A DNA stretch of 49,090 nt, from assembly GCF_016881065.1 (NCBI RefSeq), contig NZ_WXYN01000025.1, positions 1 through 49,090 on the forward strand. Reading direction: 5' to 3'. How positions within the stretch are numbered: the stretch's first letter is position 1; each line of letters begins with the position of its first letter. Position numbers and translations under genes: made by a program. This document shows positions 43,500 to 49,090 of the stretch, in pieces. The notes beneath the pieces were generated by a model. The model was not told the origin of the DNA and made no database searches. It saw nothing but the letters and a program-made list of their open reading frames with translations. The DNA comes from Planococcus soli (lineage in GTDB: Bacteria > Bacillota > Bacilli > Bacillales_A > Planococcaceae).

Positions 43500-44465
43500 C
43501 TACACATTCTCTTCTTTCCTTGTTTTCCTTAAGGAAAGAAGAAGTTGAGAGACAATGGCAAGTACAGGCAATTCAATAAGAGGCCCAATCACTAAAGCTA
43601 ATGCAATTAGGGGCTGGTCCGGGAAAGCCACTACAGCAATGGCCAAAGAAACGGGGGAATTCCGGGCAATGATGGTAAGGCTAAGGCTCACTGTATCTTC
43701 GTATGAAAATTTCATGACTTTTCCCACTGTTTGTGCGACCACAAAGTTAACAACGAAGAAAAGTAGAACCGGCAGGATCAATATAGAAATAACTTCAAGA
43801 TTGTTGATTAAGTACTTACCTTGTGATGCAAACATCGCTAGGATGGCCAAGGATAAAAAGAAAATTTGAGTCGTAGCGAAAAAAGGCACCAGCTTTTCAT
43901 TTAAAAAAGCTTCCTTCTTTCTCAAGGTGTAGCGAGTCAAATGCGCAAGGGCGAATGGCAGGACCAGAACCAATAGAATACTTTCTCCAATGGTCGATAA
44001 CGGGATGGATTCGATCGTACCGGCAAAAATAAACAGATAGACGGGCAAAAGCACTACCTGGAGGATTAAATTAATTGGCAAGACAGAAGTCGACAGCGGT
44101 ACATTCCCTTTAGCAATGGATGTGAACATCAAATACCAGTCGGTACAAGGAGTGACCATTAACATAATGAATCCGATCCATATGGCAGGATGGTCGGCAA
44201 GGAAAATTGCCCCAAGTCCCCAAGCCAGTGTAGGTGTCCACAAAAAATTGATAATGGCACTTATATTCAAAAATGATCGTTTTTTGAATGCGTCCTTTAG
44301 ATGCCGCAAAGGAATCGTCAGAAACAACCCATAAAGCATGAGCAATAAAAACGGAAGAATAAAGGATTCGGCATATTGTTCAAAAAAGATGAACTGGCCC
44401 AATAAAAGGCCAGCACCTACAGCCAATAAAATAATAACGGTTTGAAACTTCTCGAATACATTCAT
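43500..44465 (-). CDS. ACR3/BASS-family carrier, putative arsenite efflux
   Basis: 321 aa, ten predicted TM helices, of the bile acid:Na+ symporter/arsenical resistance-3 superfamily. The MVTPCTDWYLMFT stretch holds the conserved Cys of ACR3-like carriers, and NSPVSLAIAVVAFPDQPLIALALVIGPLIELP matches their second repeat. Arsenite is the commonest substrate, but no arsR or arsC is adjacent, so this remains probable only. ATG 44465 with AAAGGAGTG is used; the longer frame adds 14 unlikely residues. Confidence 0.82.
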   Translation of the reverse strand: MNVFEKFQTVIILLAVGAGLLLGQFIFFEQYAESFILPFLLLMLYGLFLTIPLRHLKDAFKKRSFLNISAIINFLWTPTLAWGLGAIFLADHPAIWIGFIMLMVTPCTDWYLMFTSIAKGNVPLSTSVLPINLILQVVLLPVYLFIFAGTIESIPLSTIGESILLVLVLPFALAHLTRYTLRKKEAFLNEKLVPFFATTQIFFLSLAILAMFASQGKYLINNLEVISILILPVLLFFVVNFVVAQTVGKVMKFSYEDTVSLSLTIIARNSPVSLAIAVVAFPDQPLIALALVIGPLIELPVLAIVSQLLLSLRKTRKEENV

Positions 44466-44616
44466 GATGACACTCCTTTTACAGTAGAGAGGAACGAGTT
44501 GTTGCAAAAGGGTGCTTGGTCCATTGCACCAATTGAAGTAGCGTTTGTATGCGAGAAGAGCTCGGATTTTCTACGAGACTCACTGAAACAATTGTAGGAA
44601 GAGGAGAGCTTCTTGC

Positions 44617-44910
44617 TTAGTTTCTCCATAACCCTATGATGCCGTTGCGTCGATAAATAATTTTTTTGTATTCGAGAATATTTAGTATTTTGATAAGTGT
44701 ATAGGTGGGAATATTTAAATCAGAAGTCATCTCTTTAATTGTTTTAATCAAAACCTCGTCTGACGCAGAATTCTTCACGAAGTATTTCATAAATCTATCT
44801 CCACTAGTAACAATTTCTATGTTTTCATGAACCAAACAATTGCGAGCTTCTTTTAATATTTTAGGCTCTGTAAACAACACAGGTTGTTCGTTTCGGTTTT
44901 TCACAAACAT
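44617..44910 (-). CDS. Small winged-helix-like protein (RepL-like?)
   Basis: 97 aa. The C-terminal part (EMTSDLNIPTYTLIKILNIL followed by EYKKIIYRRNGI) reads as a helix-turn-helix plus wing, comparable in layout to the C-terminus of RepL-type plasmid replication proteins, but the N-terminus does not match and the length is short. The AGAGGAGG site before ATG 44910 supports real translation. Function uncertain: replication or copy control, or a small regulator. Confidence 0.6.
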   Translation of the reverse strand: MFVKNRNEQPVLFTEPKILKEARNCLVHENIEIVTSGDRFMKYFVKNSASDEVLIKTIKEMTSDLNIPTYTLIKILNILEYKKIIYRRNGIIGLWRN

Positions 44911-45221
44911 AAAAAACCTCCTCTAATCCTTGAATTTCAAAATTTTTCGTATATTTTCTGAGAAAACAATGCTATACCTAAAATTGCCAATAAGACGAGG
45001 GTCTGTCTTGCACTAAAGAAGTAAATCAACTTTAATCTTCGCTACATCCTCTACCACCCACTGACTGTATTATTAATATATTTTAATGGCTCTTACAAAG
45101 CAACCACCTGTAAAAATAGGAACAATAAAATTCAATTTTTTATGTTTAGTTTTGGTCGTAAAAGTGCCGAACTATAAGATAAAGAAGTTGCCTAATGTCC
45201 AATTAAGACAGCTTTTCCTGT
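44911..45221. other. Intergenic region without a recognised gene
   Basis: AT-rich; it presumably carries the promoter of 44910. No coding frame with a ribosome-binding site seen. Confidence 0.35.
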
Positions 45222-45336
45222 TATGGAAATGAGAAGGAAGTATCATTCTGGATCGCACCTTAGCCATTAAAAGGCAATAAAGGAAAGTCAAACGGGAGAT
45301 TGGATTTTGATTACTGGGAAAGTCCATGAGAAATAG
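45222..45336 (+). pseudogene. murE remnant next to sortase copy B
   Basis: Near-identical at the DNA level to the 3' part of murE at 873-2324: GGAAGTATCATTCTGGATCG is shared exactly. The translated end reads AIKESQTGDWILITGKVHEK before a stop, against AIQESQMGDWILITGKGHEK. Two single-base deletions (GAGAAAGG to GAGAAGG, AAAAAGG to AAAAGG) shift the frame. No matching sequence was found before 45222 or after about 45336. Confidence 0.9.
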
Positions 45337-45603
45337 GACGAAACTATAAAAGTGATCTATTTGAGCATTTTCTCCGTTTTATTAGTGGGATTAATATTGA
45401 TTTTTTTGGTAGAAGTACAAAGTTTCCAATTCAATTTTAAAGAATAAAATGCTTTACATAAAAACAGAAAGAAAATGGCAGTTCTAAAGCATTTCTCATA
45501 TCTGTAAAAGCGTAATAAAATAATTGGTGTTTCCAGGATGAGAAATCTATAATAACCCATGCTTTAAGCATGCTTAATCCGAATTGAATTGGAGGAATGA
45601 CAG
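45337..45603. other. Spacer between the murE remnant and sortase copy B
   Basis: AT-rich, no gene. TAAGCATGCTTA (45564-45575) is a small palindrome shortly before the sortase ribosome-binding site. Confidence 0.3.
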
Positions 45604-46572
45604 TTGAAACAAGCTATCACGATGAGCATCGCATTACTATTATGTATCACATTGTTTTTTATCATAGAACCCTTGGCTGATAGACCAACTTTTGAAGAGG
45701 AAATTGAACAGATTGTTTTGCCTGAAGAAGAAGAAAAAACATCCACGGAAGAAAAAACATTTGGAAAATATACTGATAAAATTGGAGAGTTTCCCATCCT
45801 TCCAGAACAACAGAAGAAGCTTCAACAACTTCAAAGCGAACGGCAGCAGAGCATAAAAGGCATAGAGCCAACCCAGATTGAAATTCCATCAATCGGAGTG
45901 GACGCCGCTATAGAGCCAACAGGAATACTAGAGAACGGAGAAATGGGAGTACCAGAAGATGTAAATCAAGTGGGCTGGTTTGAACCTGGATATAAGGCAG
46001 GATCGCAAGGCCATGCGGTGCTTGCCGGACATGTCGACAGTCTGAATGGTCCAGCTGTTTTCTATGACTTGACCAAAGTAAAGATTGGAGAACTAGTGAC
46101 TTTAACAGATACGGAAGGTCGGAAGATGATTTTTGAAGTGAAAGAAATTAATAGTTACCAAACAGATCAGGCTCCAGTAGAGGAGATCTTCGGGAAGTCA
46201 GACAAACGGATGCTTAATTTAATTACTTGTACGGGTAATTACAGCAGAGATATTGGCTCGTACGAAGAACGCCTGGTCATTTCAGCGGAGCTGGTTTCCG
46301 ATTCGCAAGTGTCAGATGAATTGCCCGAACCACCTCTAAATACAAAAGTCTCCTCTTTCAATATTACGTGGCATGCGGTTCGCGATGCTGCAATTATCGG
46401 CTATCGCGTCTATGAAGAGGATGTAACAACGGGTGAAATGAAAAAAATTGAAAGTGTTTCTCTGTTTGACCGTAAGAATGTAAAAATCAATGCGACAGAC
46501 AATAAACGTTATTACGTCACTTCAGTTGATGTTGACTTAAACGAATCACAGAAAATAGAAGCAAAAAAATAA
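45604..46572 (+). CDS. Class F-like sortase with C-terminal FN3-like domain, copy B
   Basis: 322-aa membrane sortase, intact version of the gene at 40-780. N-terminal TM (about 3-23), acidic linker, sortase barrel with His143, Cys209 and Arg223, then an FN3-like domain (about 240-322: SSFNITWHAVRDAAIIGYRV...YYVTSVDVD). The sortase domains of the two copies are nearly identical; the acidic linkers differ. TTG start 45604 with GGAGGAATGACAG upstream, the same leader as copy A. A murE fragment precedes it, as the intact murE precedes copy A. Confidence 0.9.
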   Translation: MKQAITMSIALLLCITLFFIIEPLADRPTFEEEIEQIVLPEEEEKTSTEEKTFGKYTDKIGEFPILPEQQKKLQQLQSERQQSIKGIEPTQIEIPSIGVDAAIEPTGILENGEMGVPEDVNQVGWFEPGYKAGSQGHAVLAGHVDSLNGPAVFYDLTKVKIGELVTLTDTEGRKMIFEVKEINSYQTDQAPVEEIFGKSDKRMLNLITCTGNYSRDIGSYEERLVISAELVSDSQVSDELPEPPLNTKVSSFNITWHAVRDAAIIGYRVYEEDVTTGEMKKIESVSLFDRKNVKINATDNKRYYVTSVDVDLNESQKIEAKK

Positions 46573-46609
46573 TCACCATACAAGGACTCAACTGAACATT
46601 GTAACTATG

Positions 46610-46654
46610 CTCAATCCAAGATACTTTTAAAAAAGTATTGGATTGAGTTTTTTA
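46610..46654 (+). terminator. Terminator after sortase copy B
   Basis: 17-bp stem CTCAATCCAA.ATACTTTT/AAAAGTATTGGATTGAG with one bulged G, followed by TTTTTTATTC. Confidence 0.88.
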
Positions 46655-46716
46655 TTCTTCTATTCCTAATCTTTCCTTTTTATCAATTTAATCAGTTGAT
46701 GGTAGTTTCTACCTGA

Positions 46717-47367
46717 TTATTGGCGCAACTCCTTTTCATATTTATTGTAGAAAAATAATACTTCCTCAACGTATTCTTCGCTCTGATTGTAGTCGAAAAT
46801 AGCATGCTCTAAATCTCCTGTTGCAGCTCCATTTCGTGACAAATAATTAGCAGCACTGTATAACGCATCCGTTAAGTTATACGGATCAGCAACTCCGTCT
46901 CCATTTCCGTCAACACCATAGCCTCCATATTTCTCAATTATAGCTGGGTCTGTTTTTTCACTTTCACGGATTTCGCCTTGACCAAGTCCTGTACAGGTTG
47001 GATGTTCCCACCCCACAAATGTACAGGGCATAAATTGAAGATGCCCTTCCGCACCAACCGGCGACAAAAGTGGATCCATGTCCGAGAACTTTGTCTCAAC
47101 ACGATGATGAGCAGCGAGTAAAGTCCAAGGGATTTTATACTCGTCAGCAGCTTCTTGATAAAGTGGAATATATTTTTCCGGAATTTCTGGTTCAAATAGC
47201 TGATTTGTCACTTTTTCAAATGCTTCGTCGGGTTTTATTCCGCTAATCACCGTAAACGTGCCAGTTGTTACAACCATGAAGATAGCAGTAAGCAGCAGTA
47301 GTAAAATAGTCGGTCTTTTTTCTTGAACCTTTTGTCTTTTTTTCATTTTCGCTTTCACCTGCTTCAC
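46717..47367 (-). CDS. Lytic transglycosylase (SLT fold)
   Basis: 216-aa membrane-anchored muramidase-like enzyme. One TM (about 20-41) after a basic N-terminus, then the lysozyme-like domain with catalytic Glu in AAHHRVETKF, LSPVGAEGHLQFMPCTFVGW, a Ca-binding-like DGNGDGVADPYN loop, and ALYSAANYLSRNG. The start is GTG 47367 or ATG 47346; neither has a perfect site. Cleaves glycan strands, making space for envelope assembly. Converges on sortase copy B. Confidence 0.88.
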   Translation of the reverse strand: MKQVKAKMKKRQKVQEKRPTILLLLLTAIFMVVTTGTFTVISGIKPDEAFEKVTNQLFEPEIPEKYIPLYQEAADEYKIPWTLLAAHHRVETKFSDMDPLLSPVGAEGHLQFMPCTFVGWEHPTCTGLGQGEIRESEKTDPAIIEKYGGYGVDGNGDGVADPYNLTDALYSAANYLSRNGAATGDLEHAIFDYNQSEEYVEEVLFFYNKYEKELRQ

Positions 47368-47721
47368 ACCTAATCATAATTTATGCTTCAGTTTATCATA
47401 TTTGGGAAATAGAGTAGATAAAATAAAAAAGCCTATTTTAACGAATATTTTTGATAAATACATAGATAAAGTCATTCGAATTGTTCGAAATATTTTTTTG
47501 CATCGTTCATTTCACAGTCAACGAACGTTTTGACGATTCATAATTTCTTTAAAGTAGGGGTATTTGTGTCTACTGGGCCAGTACGTCCTTTACTTCATTA
47601 AACCCGCGCTTTTTTCAATGGCATTAGTGTATCACTGCCATCCCAAAATGCACCTTTTTGGAACTTTTTTATTCATTGTATGCTATGATGGGTACAATCA
47701 ATTATGTAAGGGGATTTTTAA
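47368..47721. other. Divergent region between the transglycosylase and recombinase genes
   Basis: No gene. Contains TTCGAATTGTTCGAA (47475-47489) and CGTTC...GAACG (47504-47527), dyads that could be recombinase binding sites or operators. A possible promoter TTGGAA - 16 bp - TATGCT lies at 47658-47685. Confidence 0.4.
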
Positions 47722-48264
47722 GTGTTAATAGGATATGCAAGACCAAGCGCTGAAGATCCGAGTTCCCAAAACCAATTAGTACTTTTGAAAAATTCAGGGT
47801 GCACCGAGGTTTTTTTAGAAGAGCATATCTCTCCTAAAAATCGGATGCACCTTCATAATCTACTGGAAAAGACAGCGACTGGTGATCAGATCGTCGTTTC
47901 AAAACTTTACACATTTGCAGACTCCACCAGGCATTTAGTGGAGCTTTTGAATAAGCTCGAAACAAAAGGAGTATCCCTCCATTCGATACATGAAAACATT
48001 GAAACAAGTGGAGACAAAGAATATCCGTTTTCTAAAATTCTTCACTGCCTCGCTGATTTTCAACGTGACGCTCTTAGCGAGAAGACCAAAACTGGCCTGT
48101 CTGTAGCCAAAGAGAAAGGCGTCCTCTCAGGTCGCCCTCGGAAGCCAGATGAAAATGTAAAAAAAGCAATTGAAATGTATGACAGTAAACAATACAGGTT
48201 AGCTGAAATCAAGGAAAAGACCGGCATCAGTAAATCCACTTTGTACCGCTATTTGGAAAATTAA
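47722..48264 (+). CDS. Serine recombinase/resolvase with degenerate active site
   Basis: 180-aa small serine recombinase by overall layout: N-terminal catalytic domain starting LIGYARPSAED (nucleophile Ser9 and upstream Arg7 present), E helix region FSKILHCLADFQRD, and a C-terminal helix-turn-helix (RLAEIKEKTGISKSTLYRYL) after GRPRK. The invariant LDRLGRD box, whose Asp and two Arg help catalysis, reads LYTFADS, so all three residues are gone. It may bind DNA without recombining, for example as a regulator. GTG start with AAGGGG 8 nt upstream. ltaS follows 31 bp downstream. Confidence 0.85.
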   Translation: MLIGYARPSAEDPSSQNQLVLLKNSGCTEVFLEEHISPKNRMHLHNLLEKTATGDQIVVSKLYTFADSTRHLVELLNKLETKGVSLHSIHENIETSGDKEYPFSKILHCLADFQRDALSEKTKTGLSVAKEKGVLSGRPRKPDENVKKAIEMYDSKQYRLAEIKEKTGISKSTLYRYLEN

Positions 48265-48295
48265 TGCTTGGCGTTCCTTCAAAAGGAGATTTTAC

Positions 48296-49090
48296 ATGTC
48301 GGATAAAAAATGGTCCAAACACACGATACTGACAATCGCCATTATCGCCACCTGGTTAAAAACTTATATTGCTTATCAAATGGGATTCTCAATAACTATC
48401 GATAATTTCATGCAGGAAGTTATCTTTTTTCTCAGTCCGCTAAGTCTGCTTTTGTTCCTATATGGGCTATCGCTTTTCTTCAAGAAGCAAAAGAATAAAA
48501 ATCGATATTTGCTGGCTATGACACTGATTACTTCCATTATTTTGTACGGCAATGTCGCTTTTTACCGATTTTTCAGCGATTTTATCACATTGCCGGTCTT
48601 GTTTCAGACGGACAATTTTGGAGATCTCGGCTCTAGTGCTGCTGCCACCATATACCCGATGGATATCCTCTATTTCAGTGATTTCATCTTGCTATTGGCA
48701 GCGGTCAAATGGCTGAAGCTCAGGGAAGAAAATAAAGAATCTACTAACAGCCATCGGAGAGCGTACTTCGTTCTTTCAGCGGCAGTCTTGTTCTTGAACC
48801 TTGGACTGGCTGAAGCAGAACGTCCTCAATTGCTGACCCGCAGTTTCGACCGGGAGATGCTTGTGAAGAACCTTGGCATATACAACTATCATTTATACGA
48901 TATTTACGTTCAGTCCAGATCCCAAGCACAGCGGGCATTTGCAGATGGTTCCGAACTGACCGATGTCCACAACTATGTTCGGGCCAACCAAGTTGAACCG
49001 TCTGAAGAAATGTTTGGAATAGCAGAAGGCAAAAACTTAATTGTCGTAACTTTGGAATCGATGCAGAGCTTTACCATCAATGAGCAAATG
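48296..49090 (+). CDS. ltaS: Lipoteichoic acid synthase LtaS, 5' part (runs off window)
   Basis: Open frame of 265 codons with no stop, beginning ATG 48296 after AAAAGGAG. Five N-terminal TM helices alternate with short loops, then the family linker (YNYHLYDIYVQSRSQAQRAF) and the start of the extracellular sulfatase-like domain (KNLIVVTLESMQSF, with the first metal-site Glu). The enzyme polymerises glycerol-phosphate from phosphatidylglycerol. Full length should be about 620-650 aa. The serine recombinase gene just upstream has the same orientation. Confidence 0.92.
   Translation, partial: MSDKKWSKHTILTIAIIATWLKTYIAYQMGFSITIDNFMQEVIFFLSPLSLLLFLYGLSLFFKKQKNKNRYLLAMTLITSIILYGNVAFYRFFSDFITLPVLFQTDNFGDLGSSAAATIYPMDILYFSDFILLLAAVKWLKLREENKESTNSHRRAYFVLSAAVLFLNLGLAEAERPQLLTRSFDREMLVKNLGIYNYHLYDIYVQSRSQAQRAFADGSELTDVHNYVRANQVEPSEEMFGIAEGKNLIVVTLESMQSFTINEQM

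Noticed and set aside
43331-43579. Plus-strand frame of 82 codons between the CDF and ACR3-like genes
   Set aside because: No ribosome-binding site, non-ATG start, and it runs into the convergent gene; looks non-coding.
1-49090. CRISPR arrays, tRNA or rRNA genes, prophage structural genes
   Set aside because: No regularly spaced repeats, no cloverleaf-like sequence with TTCGANTC arms, and no capsid, portal or tail proteins were recognised.

Overview
The window reads as an accessory segment of a low-to-mid-GC Gram-positive bacterium of the order Bacillales, most likely a Planococcus/Sporosarcina-like member of the Planococcaceae. This rests on protein style: CsoR/CopZ/CopA, ResABC, BdbCD, AbrB and LtaS families, strong AGGAGG ribosome-binding sites, and frequent TTG/GTG starts. 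No rRNA, tRNA, CRISPR array or phage structural gene was seen. It could be a large plasmid or a chromosomal island; the sequence alone does not decide.

Layout. (1) 1-2.3 kb: a sortase whose C-terminal domain is cut off by a stop codon, and a murE-type ligase. (2) 2.6-13.2 kb: a copper island with a Met-rich YdhK lipoprotein, an Asp-box lipoprotein, a two-component system, a 16-Cys four-helix copper-storage protein, csoR, copZ, copA (CPC ATPase), copB (CPH ATPase) and a small CxxC protein. (3) 13.7-16.9 kb: cell-wall genes (coiled-coil M23 hydrolase, SpoIIP-like amidase) and an AbrB-like regulator. (4) 16.9-19.5 kb: a XerS-like tyrosine recombinase and a Fic protein between ~202-bp inverted repeats that include the abrB 3' end. 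(5) 19.5-21.2 kb: a 36-aa membrane peptide, a secreted protein of unknown function and gene debris. (6) 21.2-29.3 kb, all on the minus strand: copC-copD-bdbD-bdbC-ccdA-resA-resB-resC and a membrane-anchored protein, i.e. copper handling, extracytoplasmic disulfide chemistry and System II cytochrome c maturation. (7) 29.5-32.8 kb: cadC-cadA and a Sco-like lipoprotein. (8) 33-38.6 kb: a second M23 protein that has lost a zinc ligand, a GH13 'amylase' lacking its catalytic residues, and an SLH-anchored amidase. (9) 38.8-44.5 kb: a CzrA-like repressor with a very long operator palindrome, a decayed IS630 transposase, a P1B-4 (SPC) ATPase, a CDF exporter and an ACR3/BASS-type carrier. (10) 44.6-49.1 kb: a small winged-helix-like protein, a murE remnant, the intact second sortase, a lytic transglycosylase, a serine recombinase without its catalytic Asp/Arg motif, and the start of ltaS (runs off the window).

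Two themes dominate. The first is metal tolerance: four P1B ATPases of three motif classes, each near its own type of sensor (CsoR, a two-component system, CadC, CzrA), combined with storage, chaperone, lipoprotein and thiol-redox functions at the membrane, including a full cytochrome c maturation set. The second is envelope remodelling: sortases, murE, M23, SpoIIP, amidase, transglycosylase, LtaS. Several genes occur as inverted pairs placed almost symmetrically around about 23-24 kb (murE-sortase at the two ends, M23 genes further in), and in each pair one partner shows decay or loss of key residues.
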